DNA of 64,000 nucleotides, taken from positions 4,439,001 to 4,503,000 of the forward strand of contig NC_092611.1 of the NCBI RefSeq assembly GCF_047663525.1, read 5' to 3'. Origin of the DNA: Anas platyrhynchos (taxonomy: Eukaryota; Chordata; Aves; Anseriformes; Anatidae). This document shows positions 1 through 14,300 of this stretch, one piece after another. A model generated the notes under the pieces. It was not told the DNA's origin. It made no database searches and saw only the letters and a list, made by a program, of their open reading frames with translations. Position 1 is the first letter of the stretch. The number at the start of each line of letters is the position of its first letter. Position numbers and translations under genes: made by a program.

Positions 1-283
1 TTGGGTCTTTTTGATTGTCCATGTCCGATCAGCTGTGGATAATACAATGGCCAAAAAAGTCACCTACCTGCAGCACTTCTTCCCCAGTGCTCTGAATGTT
101 GTTGCTGTAGGTGGAGGGGAACTGCTGAGAGCATCAAAGGAACACATTAGCAAAGAGTTAGCGTAGACACATTTTGTTTATAGCTTGTGATTATGTAGAA
201 ATCTGGTTGTCTGCTGAGTAATATCAAAGCATTTTTCAGTGGGTGGGGGGAATAATCACTGGTTGTATGATTTGCGATTTCAG
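1..283 (+). other. PRDM10: PRDM10 intron, 3' end
   Basis: This is the tail of the intron before the first visible exon. It ends in a T-rich stretch and the acceptor at 282-283. I see no coding exon in it on the + strand. Confidence 0.75.
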
Positions 284-511
284 GACTTGCTGCATTTTTC
301 CAGCAAGGGGCAGTTTGATGAGGCCGGACAAGCAACACTGAATGGGTTGGAGCAGCAGGAACAGACTCCAGTGCCATCCGAGACACAGTCGGCACTGGAG
401 CAGCAGTCAGAAAACCACCCACTACAGATCCAGCCGCAGCACGATGAGAGCACGGTGCCTACGCAGAGCACCATGACAGCAGATGACATGAGGCGAGCAA
501 AGCGTATCAGG
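284..511 (+). CDS. PRDM10: PRDM10 exon: linker before the zinc-finger array
   Basis: Codons w1-76. The peptide starts [15 protein letters not shown] and ends [10 protein letters not shown], and is rich in Gln and Glu. It matches the segment between the PR domain and the fingers in human PRDM10. The acceptor is ttgcgatttcag. The donor is gtaagc after an AGG codon, so the exon is phase 0 at both ends. An open frame runs on into the intron but has no family similarity. Confidence 0.92.
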
Positions 512-2338
512 GTAAGCAGAGAGGATGGCAGCTCATGTCTTCTCTCACCCTCTCCACATACTGTAATGCACAGAATGCTGGACCTGCCTGCAAGGAGCAG
601 CTGGTCCCTTTTTCCCACTGTAGTATCCATTTCCGAGTCCTCAATAAAGCATCTCATTCCTAGCAAACTTCTTTCTTCTGAGAGTAAGACAAATATCATG
701 TGCAGAACGGGTATCTCATCAGATGCTATCGAGAACTGGTCACCAATTGGAGCTGATTCAATTCCAACACAGTAATTCTTTCACAGGAGCACAGTCCATC
801 CGAGCTGGCAAGCAGGAGCGCTTCAAACAGCCGGCTGGATCATGGTACTGTGGCACAGACTAATGACTTGTTCACAGCACCATCTGTCTCTCTCAGAACT
901 CCTGGCTTGCAAATAGTTGCCAAAGAGGAACCACGACCTCTGTTTAGATCCACTTACTTGATGATGATAGAGATAAAATACTTTCTTGGGGTAGCAAACC
1001 TGCCTGTTTGTGAGATTAAAACCTAAGCTAACAACTTTGTGTACAGACAGCAAATGCTTCAAACCTGAGCTTTGTGTCAACTGGGTGAGCTGTTTTTTCT
1101 CTGCTGTGCGTGGGAGGGAAATGATTCAAGCAAATAATCCTTCAAGCCATGTAACTGTGAGATTGGTTTATTTAGCCGAAAATCTTTGTCTGTCTTCCAT
1201 GTGTAAAATTTTGATTAGAGAAAGGAACAGCTGCAATTGGGGTAAGACTTTTGCTTTTAGGGGATGAGAAAGGATTAGAAAAGAGTTGAGTAACTGTTCT
1301 GTATAGGAAGATGCTGAGCCAAATTTTGATCTCAGTTTACAGCAGTATGTGTGCAAGACCAGTGGTGATGGTGCCCCATAAATACAGAGGGAAGATTTTG
1401 GCAAACAGTAAATGTAGGAAGAAAAGGAAATAAATTCTGAAGTTACTTCTTTGTTTTGTGGCTTAGCTTTTGTTCCCTGAAAACTTACACAAATGTATCA
1501 CAAATAAGAGGAGTGCAGTGGTGGTTTAGTCCTAAGTAACATGTTTTTATCATCAAATCTCCCCAGCTTTCTATACATGCAGCAGCTTGAGTACAGCAGA
1601 GTCCTGGAGATGTTTCAAGATAGGGGCATTGGCAGAATGACATATGGGTGGTTGCATAGCACCTTTCCACATTGCATCAGGCTGAGCAACAGGAGTTTGA
1701 GAAAACAGTAAACTAGCTGCATTACTTTTTAACCACTGAAAAATCACATCGAGCTCTGGCACCCTATACATGCTCATTCTATCCAACTATTCACAGCACC
1801 TTCTTAAAATAGCATGAACATAGTATTATAAAAGAGCAAATACTTGGTTTTATAAGAGCGTAGTATGTCATTAATTTCCAAAGAACAGGTAGAAAGTCTT
1901 GACTGTTGCTTATGATCTGGAGACCTGTGTACCTCTAGTTCTTCCTTATGACTCATGCAGCATTGCAATTTCAGAAATAATGATCCTTTGTGAATTGCTT
2001 CAGCTTTTCTAGGGTTTAAGGCAGTGATGTTCTGAGAGTGCTTTCATTCTAGCTGGAAGTACTGAGCTCTGGTGCCCTAGGTTCAAGTCCTGATAGGATC
2101 AGTTCATTTTTCAGCCTCTGCTTTAGAGCCTGTGGAGTTTCCTTAGAGATCTGACCTTACATATGGCAGTCCTTCCTTAGTATTGAAAAGAGATACGCCT
2201 ACCCAAATTCTGTAAGAAAATAGAGCTGCGTTGTTGTCTGCAGCCAAAAGGAATATATATGTATTTTTAATTTCAGCTCTGGGCAGCATGCAGAGTACTT
2301 ACAGGCTGATCTCAGAAACACCTGCATTTCCAAATGGC

Positions 2339-2369
<31 letters not shown>

Positions 2370-5300
2370 CACGGACCTGATCCTAACATGTCCTTCATGT
2401 AGGTGTCTGCTTTATTCAGAGGAAGCAACTGGCATGATAGGGATATGATTTGGAAGGTACAGTCATTTCCTTCTTTCTGAGAGAAGAAATGTAACAGGTT
2501 GCGTAACGAAGAGTACAATCAGTAAGATGAGGTTCAAAAAGTCCCCATGCCTCAACTTTCCACCCTTCTAATCCTTGTCTCATTGTCATCCTGCCCTAAC
2601 TATTCCCTTTTGCTAAAAGCATTTCATTCTCACTGTGGCTCCACAGTACACATTACATCACTATCATCAACTCTGAATCTGAGAAGACATAAAAGGACAC
2701 AAAACACCTTCAAGACTATCTGTGCTTTTTATCTTTGCCCTTTAACTCCTCTTGGGCAGTTATTAACTATAGGGTAAACTTTGAAGATCTGTTTAGTGTT
2801 TCCTAAGGCTAAAATCTCAATGGAGAGAAAACTCTAGCTTGAAGAGCTGGCCCTCATAGTGACCCACAGAAGCAGGACTGCTGCAGAAGTCAAGGCTTCT
2901 GTTTTAAAGTCCATTGCGTAACATAAGTATTTTTCTCTCCCTCAATGCTGCCTGCTCAGCTGGAGCTGCAGGTAGGTTTGTTTTTGGTTTCATTGTGTGG
3001 TTTTTGTTGCTGTATCTAATCAAATGGTACGTAACAACATTGCCATCCATGTTTTGTGCAGCTTCTGTGTAGTGTCTCCTGACTGACCCCACACATCATC
3101 AGTTGTCTTATCTGTCCTTCTTTAAGCAACCAATGTCCAGAACTGTTACCTGAATAACAATTCATATTTTTCTAGTCATTTTCATATTAACTAATTGCAA
3201 ATTGAAGGTGGATGTTTCCATATTGCAAGTGTCTGATGTCACTTCCAGCAGACCCCTGTGTTTCCCATTGTCTCCATTTCGTCATCTGTAAAATGGAGAT
3301 GGCTGAAAGGGTTCATTTAGCTCTCCTGTCTGAAACTGCTTGCTTTTTTTTGGTCTTTGATAGTAAAACAGTTGCTATCATGTTCCTTTTCCTGGAATGG
3401 AAATATAGGTTTACCTCTGCTGTTCACATGGTAAAAAGGATTATTCAGGTTCACTAATTTAATCTCTAGCACAGCATTTCACAGTATTCCCAAGCTGTTT
3501 CCTCATCACAGCAGAGGAGCTCCTAACTTGACTTTTTCAATGTCAGCTGCTGGTGCAGACTTAGGGGACACAGCAAATGGCAGCCCAGGCATTCCCACAA
3601 GAAAAGGAGAGAGGAAACCAGGGAAATCTGTTTGCAGTAGTCTTGACTGTGTCTCATGCAGAAGTATGTAATGCTGAATGTGTGTAAGCATAGGTGCCAG
3701 CAATATTCTAGCACTATTTCTCCTAACTATCATGCTGCAGATCCTGTGTATAACATCTGAACAGAGGAGACATCAGTAAATGACAGGGTGTAGATCTTAC
3801 TTTGCAGAAGAGTAAATGCTCCTTAGATTTCTTGCAGAGAAATAGCAGTATCGTGGTCTCTTTTCCATACCATATGGGTGACAGTCTGCTGTGATATTTC
3901 ATGCATCCAGGCATACGATTTACTTCAAGCTTTGCAATTTACCAGCTTAGGTTATCATCCAATATTGATATGCAGGCCCAGAACACCCTCACCTATTTCT
4001 GTAGCCAGCACGTCCATCACTAGCTGTTCACAGCTCTGATACTGGGACTGGAATGGCTCCATTGCATTAATCTAAAGTGGGGGGGGGGGAGGAGGGAAGA
4101 GGAATAATGAATTTTTGCAGAAAACCATACACCAAAACAAAGCAGGGATTGGGAAGCGAAATTGCATATGGTATAAAAGTGCAGAGAAAGAGAAGAGCAG
4201 CCTAGTGTATTAAATCTTCAAATGGATATTTGCACAACTCGCATTATGCTCAATTCACAATATTCTTAGTTTCTTGCAATACCAAGAAAAGCAATTTCAA
4301 GTTTGACTGTGTATAATCAACTACCCTTTTGAGTAGCCAACAAAATCTATTGGATTTTCTCTTGATTTAGCACTGTGTGTTTTTTCTTTCATCTTCTTAA
4401 TTTTCAGGCTCTCACACATGATAGATACTAAATGGCAAAGAAGTACAAACTGCTCACAAGTTCCTACCTGTTGCTTGTAAATCTGCCATTCTGCCCCTGC
4501 TGTAATGTTTTGAAACCAATTGTTTCAATAACAGCAAAAAGGTTTAGGCCAGCACATCTCGAATGTGTATTCCACAAGAAGTTTACTAGGCAATGCTAAA
4601 CCACTGCTGCACATCTCTGTGGTGATCTCTGCAGAGGCTGATTTTGTAACGGGCTGTCGAATTTCATAAGCCCTGCTCCTGCGTGAAAGGCAGAGCAATA
4701 GGATGGTGGCTGAACCGTGGCCCAATCCTGAAAAATGAGCTGGAACTGCAGCTCTCTTCTCAAGCCAAGGTCTGTAGTTTGGCGAAGGATTTAGTTTTAT
4801 TTTACAGAAGAATGCCATGCTAAAGACAAAGGTTAGCTAAGTCAGCAGGAAAGAGGGACAGAAGAGGGAACTTCGGCATTCTGTTGTCCTAAGTTGGTGC
4901 ACAACTGCAGGTATGGCCTTTAACTTCAGTCCATCACAGCCTCCTCTTCTGTGAAGTGGTGACTAACTCAGAAGTGTTTTCTGAAGTTTAAGTTCACTGA
5001 TCTTCTGTATTTTATCTTGAAATATTTGTATGTGGGTTCTGTCCGTAATACTAAACATTGATGGACTCTGTTTCTTTCAGAATGCAGCTCTTCAGCACCT
5101 GTTTATCCGGAAATCCTTTCGCCCGTTCAAATGCCTGCAGTGTGGGAAGGCGTTCCGGGAAAAGGACAAACTGGATCAGCACTTGCGGTTTCATGGACGG
5201 GAGGGGAACTGCCCTTTGACTTGTGACATCTGCAACAAGGGCTTCATCAACAGTGGTGCTCTTGAGAGCCACATGAAGTTCCACATGGACCAGAAAACGT

Positions 5301-8300
5301 ACTCCTGCATTTTCTGTCCTGAGTCCTTTGACCGCTTGGATCTGCTTAAAGATCATGTGGCCATCCACGTTACTGATGGATATTTCAACTGCCCTACCTG
5401 CAAAAAGCGCTTTCCAGATTTTATCCAGGTGAGATGCCATCCTGATTTAAAGTCTTGCTTGTTGGGTTTCATGCAAGCCACTCTGTTTAAGAATTTTTCA
5501 GTACTGTTTTTGTATAGTACAGCGTGTCTGTGCTGTAAATGTCTGTACAAAATAAAGGGGCCCATGTCTTCCAAAATTAGGAAGAGTGACCAAGCATTGC
5601 TAGATGTTGTTTTATGCTGTTAAAATGCTTTTTCCACTGAATCATTAGATGTGGTATTTCAGCATGCATTAGAATGCTCTGTGCTGCTGGAATCCCTTAT
5701 CCCCTGAAAATCTCTAAAGAAAGAGGTCTCAACTACCGTTAGTCAGCACAGATCCAGAGGACAAAAAGAATTGTGTTTTGCTGGATGCAACTTAAATACA
5801 CCTTGTCCTTTTTGTTAAAACTCTGCATCAAAAAATGATGACAACAACAACAAAAAAAACACATGGTGTTGCATGTTACAAATATTTTTTCATCCCTTGA
5901 CTGTTTTTGCCAGGGTAATTCATTTGAAAAACCTTGCAGAAATGCCAGGGCAGATCAGTACAGTCTGCCTCCTGAGTTGCCCCTCAGGCTGGGTAGTTTA
6001 TTCTTCCCATTCTCTGCATGATGCTTAGTAGAGGTGGTGGTGGAGTAGTGAGTAATGTACATACTTTGAGCATTGTGCAGAGCCATTGGAGAAGACCATC
6101 AATAGAATTTAAGTATGTTATTTTAATGGTTGGTAAGGAAAAAAAAAACCTGAGATGTACTGTGCACACGGTCGTTATACTTCATATGGACAAAGAGGTC
6201 CATATGTCTTGCTGAGCTGCTTGACTTAAATTGAAATGTAGAAATCTAGTTTATGTCAAGTAATAGGAACTGATAGAACGTTTGATAGGCTAGAGATGAA
6301 AGGATGGGGAAAAGTGGTTTACTAATATAATTCCATCACTGCAAAGAAACTTCATCTTCTGTAAATGTTGAACAAGGAAAAATGTTGATGATTCAGAAAT
6401 GCTTTTCTGCAGCCTAATTCGCCTTAAACTTTCCTGTGAAATTGACCAAGTCAGAAGGTTGCACAGCTTTTTCCAGTTATTTGGCCTTGTTTTGAAACTT
6501 AAAGATGAATTTTTCATTTGGTGTTACATGAATAATTAAATCTAGTCACCATAGATCACCGCCTACTTCTTAAATGCTTCTCTGAGCAACAGAGTTGTTC
6601 CTTGCATGATCAGCATTAAAAGATAATAAAGATTTCATTGGAAATCCAATTCTTGAATAGTGCTTGGATTTCATATGTCAAACCTCATTAGTTATTTTAT
6701 TGAAGAAGAAAAAAAAACTGCATGCTTCAAGAGGTCAAGAGTAGTCCCAAAGTATGCAAAAGTAATTGCCATTCAGGAATCCTTTACAAATGCTTTTCTC
6801 TTGGCTTGCTTTTTTGCCAATTGTAATTGACAGCTCATTCTTCCTGACTGAAAGGAATTAGTCTCTGCACTTGGATTTCTTACAAATGAAGTAAAGATAA
6901 TGAACCTTATATGAACATGTTAACTCAAGGATGATTCAGTACAACCAGTACATCATGGACTTTTGCTGCCCATTGAATACTCAACTGTGCAATAGCTGAT
7001 GCCTTCAAGAATCAGTCCTGAGGAAATTAAATTGTCTATCCAGATGCATAGGAGATGTCATGGCTTTATAGAAAGTATCACCAAGATATCAGCTGCTCTG
7101 ATAAACTTCAACTTTTTTAAAAGCCAGAACAGATTAGAGAACTCTTAGAACCCTTTTTTATTTTTTCTGTAAGGATGTCTGAGACTGTTACCTGTTCCCA
7201 CACACACTTGCATTTTTTTATTTTTATTTTTTGAATAAATTCCATTATTCTGTGATCTGCAATTCTAGGTCAAGAAACACGTACGCAGTTTCCATTCAGA
7301 AAAGATTTATCAGTGCACAGAATGTGACAAAGCTTTCTGCCGTCCCGACAAGCTGCGCCTCCATATGTTGCGACACTCAGACCGCAAAGACTTCCTGTGC
7401 TCCACGTGTGGCAAGCAGTTCAAGGTGAGATGACTCTTGACTGGATCATTCCTGATACAGGTGCAGAATGACATTCTTTGCCCCCCTTTCAAAGATAAGG
7501 TCATTCTCTCAGAGGTGGAAGAAACCCATGTGTAAACATGCTAGACGTTCCTGCAAGGTGCACTGCTTTGTGTAGTGGGAGATTAACAACATACCTTTCT
7601 GATAGAAAAGGGGCAAGATCCAGCCCAGCATGCTCTGCCCTAATAGGGTGGCTCATGTATCAGATCTTATTTCTAATAAGTTAATTTAATAGCAAAGGCA
7701 GTTTCATCTTCTCATTAAGAACTGGCTCATTACACAGCTCAATTGCCAAGTGCTTGTGTTGTATTGCTTCTATCAAGTTAGCTAAGAAAACTTACTGATA
7801 TCAACGGATTAATAATATTCATGGCTGAGGTGCCTGTGTCCATGGAATGCATCTTGCCAGCACATAACATCTTTCCAGATCTCTCCAGAACAGACGGAGC
7901 AGGCTGAGCCACGTAAACCGTGGTGGCAGCAGCCTCTTCTTGCTAACTTAGTTTCCCATGAGGAACTAAGGGACTTTTGGTGAAGAAGCTGTGGACTCAG
8001 CATGTGCCCAGACAGGCAGGGTAACATCTGGACAGGCTCAGTACCATTGTGGGGCATGAGGCCATCCATCATCAGAGAGCATTAAGCGATGCAAGTTTCT
8101 AGGCATACAGAATTACAACTAGAATATAATATTTTAGATTAATTCAGAGAAAAGCCAAAGTGGAGGGGTTCATTCTTACTGAAGCCGCTAAGTTAGCATT
8201 AGCTTGGCTTCTGCTTTTGTGGCTGAGCAACCTCAGCTTCTTTTCAGTGATAAACGTAAGCCCCAAAGGGTTCCAGCAGTGCTGTCCAGTGCATGCAGCT

Positions 8301-11300
8301 CTATCAGCAGCCCTGGAGAGGAGAAGCCAAAGAGAGGTCTGAACAGCTTACATCCTAACTCCTGCTTGTAGCAGTAAGCGGTGCTGTTACTACTGTTATT
8401 TATTCCCTGTGATTGGTCTTCCCTTAGAGGAAAGACAAACTGCGAGAGCACATGCAGAGGATGCACAACCCAGAAAGGGAGGCCAAGAAAGCTGACCGAA
8501 TCAGCCGCTCCAAAACTTTCAAGCCTCGCATAGCTTCCACTGACTATGAAAGCTTCATGTTCAAGTGCCGACTGTGTATGATGGGTTTCCGCCGGAGGGG
8601 AATGTTGGTGAGTGTCCATGTGCTCTAGCTTCTCTCACAAATTCTGTACTCACATCTGAATAGTTGAGGAATAAAGGTGTAATTCCAATGGCTGAGACAT
8701 GAGGATGCTGTGAAACGGGGATAATTCTGTAGCTGGTTTGAGATTCTGCATCTTCTTTAAACCTGTACATCCCTCCTCAGCAAATGTGTGCATTTGTGTA
8801 TTTCATTGTCTGTCTTGTATGTCAGCTTGTCACCACCATATCTCAGCACTGTGTAATGTTGATTGATTTGTAATACATTTAACAGAATACGTGATTAATA
8901 TATTGCATAGCTCAGCCTTAACTGCCTCACAGCTTTCATGATGGTCTTCCCTGTCCTTTCCTCCTTCTCGAGTGGGGCCTCTGCTGGCCAAGCTCTGCAA
9001 TCGCCACTGTGGCAGGGTGTTTGCAATAAGATGTCCTGCTGCATATTTTATGAGGGTTGTAATCTCTCCTAGCAGAGGTCCTTTGCATTACCTTGTTCTC
9101 AGCTACGTGAGGTTTCTGACAAGTTACTTTACCCCTTACCATCTTAGTCGGAGAGTGTAAATGAGATCTAGCAAGGCCATGTTTACCTTCAGTAGCTGAT
9201 TGTGAATGCACAATAACTCTTGCAACAGAAAATGCTTCTGGTGCTTCTGGCTAGCATCACTACAGTTTTGGTTTGGCAGTTATCCATGTCTAGGAGAAGG
9301 AGCAATTGTTTAGCTTCCAGATGTAATATGCTCTCTTGTTCTTTTGTTTCTTTCTCCTAAGGTGAATCATTTATCAAAGAGACATCCAGACATGAAAATA
9401 GAAGAGGTGCCAGAGCTCACGTTGCCCATCATCAAACCCAACAGAGATTATTTCTGTCAGTACTGTGATAAGGTATGTAAGGAAGTCAGCCCTCAGAGGG
9501 TAGCTCAGTCCTAGACCCCTATACAGGCAATTTGTCTCTGCATAGCAACATCTGGCAGGGTTTGCAGCTCTTCTGAGGAGCTTGCAAACAACTTTCCTGC
9601 AAGCACTGTCCAAAAGAAATTGGGATGAAATGCACTTAGGCCAAGACATCTGAATACTAATAGAAAATTGCTGTCCTCCTGTGGTTGCTGTGTTCGGAGT
9701 AGGTAAAATGTAAATACTCTGATCCAGCAAGCAGTGACCTGCCCTTAGTCTTGTATCACTTTTTGCAACACAGGACTAAGTATCCTACCTAGCTATAATT
9801 CCTGAGCACTGTTGTGTTTTTTTTTTTTTTTTTTTTCTGGTTTCTATATCACTTCTAAAAATGAGTCTGTAACTCCTTTTTATTTTAAGCAGCTTACTCA
9901 GTCACATGCCAGTAATTCCCAGTGTTCAGTAGAGCCTGAAGCTTCTTCTGCACTTTGGTTTCTGTTCTTACTCTCTGGCCTTTTGCTTTTTATGTATGTG
10001 GGCCTTTATTTACCAGGAAATATATTTTGACTGACTGTTCTTATCCTTAATACATTCTTCAGTGATGACTCCTTCCTTTTGTTCAAAGGGGAATAAAAAG
10101 ATAGTTTTTAAATAATGCTATAGCATATTATTTTGTTTGTGCCAAAGAAGTTGTTATAAAAAAATATTTCAATTACTGAATGCTATTAAAGCAATTTAAT
10201 GCTTCATGCAAGAGTGGATGCATCACCCTTCATGACAAATTACAACTTTTACCAGTGGCTTCCCTGACATTTGCACTTCAATAATGAACTAGAAAGGTCT
10301 TCCTTTCACTTCCTGTCCTGCTGTGATGCTTTGTTCTGGCATACAGCATGTTCTCAAATAGCTTCTGCGTCCTACACAAGTAGTTGCTTTTATAGGCTGA
10401 TTAAACACTAAAATGTGTATGTCTATCCATGCATGATGTTGTAATTATTTGGGGTTTCAACTAAGCATACTGTCTAAAGCAACATGCAAACCTTCCAGGT
10501 GAAGACAGCTGGTATCTGTTTTCTGTGCTGACCTTGGGCTTATACCATTTCCATTCCAAACTTTCACCCTGCAGGTGTACAAAAGTGCCAGCAAACGCAA
10601 AGCACATATCCTGAAGAACCATCCTGGTGCTGAGCTACCTCCAAGCATCCGGAAGCTGCGCCCTGCAGGCCCAGGAGAGCCAGATCCCATGCTGAGCACC
10701 CACACTCAGCTGACAGGCACTATAGCCACCCCTCCGGTCTGCTGTCCTCATTGTTCCAAACAGTACAGCAGTAAGGTACGGGGGTCATCTCCTAGCCTCG
10801 AAGCACAGCCTCTCCCTGGCGATGCTCTTTCACCTTGGTCTTTGTAATCTGTCAGTCTGCAAGCAAAGCTCTTTTATTCTGAGCCACAGTGCTGGTTTCA
10901 TGCTGTGTATTGACAATGCAGGCACAGCCTGCTAGCTTTATGGCAAAAAGGTTCCATAAATAGAGGACATGAGCTTGAAAGAAGAAATGTAAATGCTGCC
11001 AGTATGTGGTCACGAACAGAAAAGCTTGGAAACTACTCACTTGTTAGTTGCAAGGGAGAAGGGTAAGGAAACAAAATTGGGGGGGGGGAAGTGACCCCAA
11101 AATATTTAGCTATGTTGGGGTTAAAAAAAGCCCATGGGTTCTTTTGAGGCAGTGTTTCAGTATCAGATAGCTCTAATCAACAGAATTTTTGTGATCTTTG
11201 TTTCCTTTTTCCTGACCAGAAAATTGTGTAGCATGAGTCTTCCTGCTGTTTTACTGAGGGAAACCTAAAACCTGCAGTCCGCGTGGCTGTTAGATTTCAG

Positions 11301-14300
11301 TTGACCTGAAGCTGAGAGGCCAACCACCTTTCTAATGCTCTTTTGCATCTCTGTAGACGAAGATGGTACAGCACATTCGCAAGAAGCACCCGGAGTTTGC
11401 TCAGCTCCCTAACACAATACATGCCCCGCTGGCGACAGCTGTCATCAGCTCCACTCCTGCCGTTCTAACCACTGACAGCACTACCGGAGAGACTGTTGTG
11501 GTAAGGATTGAAGATGTTAAATCAAGGCAACAGAGGAAAACAAATGGGACAGAAGCCCTCTGGTTGTAGTCTTAGTGTTCTTGGCAGACATCATTTAAAA
11601 ACACAGATGTTAGGACACTACTTGAGGTCACTTCTGTTCTTGAATTTGTGCTGTATTTTTGCTCATCTGGGATTTATATACTTCTTTTTAGAGCTCTAAG
11701 GATTTGCATTTTTTCCTTCTCCATTCCTTTCAGACATGTGTTACTGACTCCACGTAATGCTTTTACATATGCCCAATTAACTCAGGAATCCACATCTCAT
11801 GGATTTTCACTGGGGCTGTTCTCCTCAGGTGCTGATGATCACAAGGACATGTTAAACAATGATAGACAGAGAACTGGATCAAACTCCATTCGGAGAAGTC
11901 AAAATTCTACTGTAATCCTCTGAGCAGTGCAGTACTGAGTGTTGTAAACCTCCAGTGGTTGATTTCTCCACTGCTAATGCATCAACTGCTACAGAAGTGA
12001 ACGTAGAGAATAGAAAATCAGTCTTGTGTCCTTTAATGATGCTGGGATGCTGCAAAGTTTTTAAGAGCCCTATTAGCAACAATTTAAAACTCCTATTTAA
12101 AGATTGAAATTGGATAAGAGACTGTTTGGCTTGATAGTGGGCAGACTCACCCATTAAATGTTACTGCAAGTTTTAGAAATACAGTTGTCAAGAAAAGTAT
12201 CACTCTGGCAGGTGAGAAGGAAACGTGGAGCATGTCTGAGGAAGCAGTACTGTATTTGGTAACAAAAATCCTGCACTAAGAGTTGTCTCTTAGTTACCCA
12301 GACAAAAAATGTTAAGTCAGAATATTTTTTTAAATGATTATTGTATTTTAAGTTTACCCTGGATGATCCTGAGTAGCATTTAGAGAGTAGAGCAAAACTA
12401 GCAGATGATCCCTGGTATAAGTGTTATATTCAGTGCAGTGAAAGAATTACAGCCCTGCAGAGGTATTCAGTCCAGAAGACAATATGAGATGATATTCTTT
12501 CAATCTTTCTACCTGTGCAGACAACAGATTTACTGACACAAGCAATGACGGAGCTGTCCCAGACCCTTACAACAGACTATCGAACTCCCCAGGGAGATTA
12601 CCAGCGGATCCAGTACATCCCTGTGTCTCAGTCCACGACAGGCTTGCAACAGCCTCAGCATATCCAGCTGCAGGTTGTTCAAGTGGCCCAGGTGAGTAAC
12701 CAGCTGCAGGATTTGATCTGCTTTTTGACCTTCTCATACCAAGCTTGTGCTTTTTGGGGGCTGTATTGCTGGGAGGTTTGTTAAGGCATGGTTACTTAAA
12801 AAAATAAAATAAAGTGGTGTAGACAAATTGATTGGTGGTGGATAGAGGTTCTATCATAAGCATTGTGTACTGGGCATAAATGTTCCTATCAGTCTTGGTC
12901 ACTTTGATGAAGACTTTATCAACAGAGTCCTAATTTAGTTCTATCTGGGCAACTTCACTCGAGTCTTCTCTAGGCTGGCTTTCCAGCAACTGAAAACTGG
13001 GTCAGTGGGTGACCTGCTTCTGTGGTTGTGAGGACTAATTTGTACTTCCTTTTCTCAGTGAGCCAGAGCCAAAATTTAGAAGTACAGAAAGCATTTGCTT
13101 TTTCATTCGTATTATCTATTAGAATATTCATTCTCTGTGATGCCCAACAGCCTCCTAAAAATAAAAACAGAGTGTAGCTAGGATAAGTGAGCTGAGGAAA
13201 ATTTATATTCAGGCAACTATAAGAAATCACCACAGCATTCAAATCCAGTAGGTACTGGATGAAGCTGAAACTACCATGTCTTTGTATTTGAATCTGAAAT
13301 TCAGTGTTCTCTGACCTAGTTATTACCAATTTAATTATGAATTTGGTTGATAAAGGCCTAAACTATGGCCCCAGTTAACATAGACCGTGGCTGTTTTGAC
13401 AACATAAGAGCACGAATACAATACAGGAGCACAAATTCCTGCAGCTGATACTAGATTTATCAAGATCTGAGACTTGTAATTAAATTAATTATTATTAACA
13501 GGTGTTGCTTTTAATCAGTGAAACTTAAAAGGCTTTTAATCAGTGAAACTGAACACTTTGTCCTGAGGCAAAGCTATGTCAAACTACAGTACAAGAGATG
13601 CAGTTCTTGAGTCTGTGTGTACTATATGGACAGATACTTACAGAGGGATGGTCCAATGGTTGTGACACTAATCCAGTTTTTCAGACCCTTTGGTTCACAT
13701 CTAGCTCTGCCACAGACAACTTGTATAACCGTAGGCAAGTCCTTTCTGTTGATACCACCAGGATGTGACCACCTCAGTGCAACTGCATCTGTTAAGTGTG
13801 TTTTTCTGTCTCACAGGAGTGCAATAAATACTTTATTGCTCCAGATCTTGTCACAGAAGTTTATATGGCTGCTTCTGCAAAGAATGCAAAATACACACCT
13901 CTGCTTTGATTTTCTGTCTAGGCTACCTCACCTCACCAGTCCCAGCACTCCACAGTAGATGTTGGGCAGCTTCATGACCCCCAGACGTACACGCAGCATG
14001 CCATCCAGGTGCAGCACATACAGGTCACAGAGCCATCATCAGCAACTCAGCCATCGTCGCAGGTATTTCACTCTTCTCTGTGCAGCTGGTATATTATATA
14101 CTGTGACGCAGGACAGAGTCTTTTGTATGTCAATTAAAGCACCACACATGAAATGAGTGCCACTTGAGCATCTTTGAGATCATCAGGTGGTTCCCAAATG
14201 TTCATAGGGCTATTTTAGAGCATATACGTGGTAGAGATAAATGGCTAGAAATGGACAAGTTTGCCGTTATTTGTGGTTGAATAAAGTTAGCCAATTGGAA

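Noticed and set aside
68-104. A 37-base - strand segment with a good acceptor (cctacag) and donor (gtaggt), reading NNIQSTGEEVLQ in one frame
   Set aside because: It has exon-like borders but is antisense to PRDM10, very short, and matches no protein I know. No partner exons are seen on the - strand.
2083-2105. Box-B-like GGTTCAAGTCC as a possible tRNA gene
   Set aside because: No matching box A at the right spacing, no cloverleaf and no terminator. It fits a SINE relic better.
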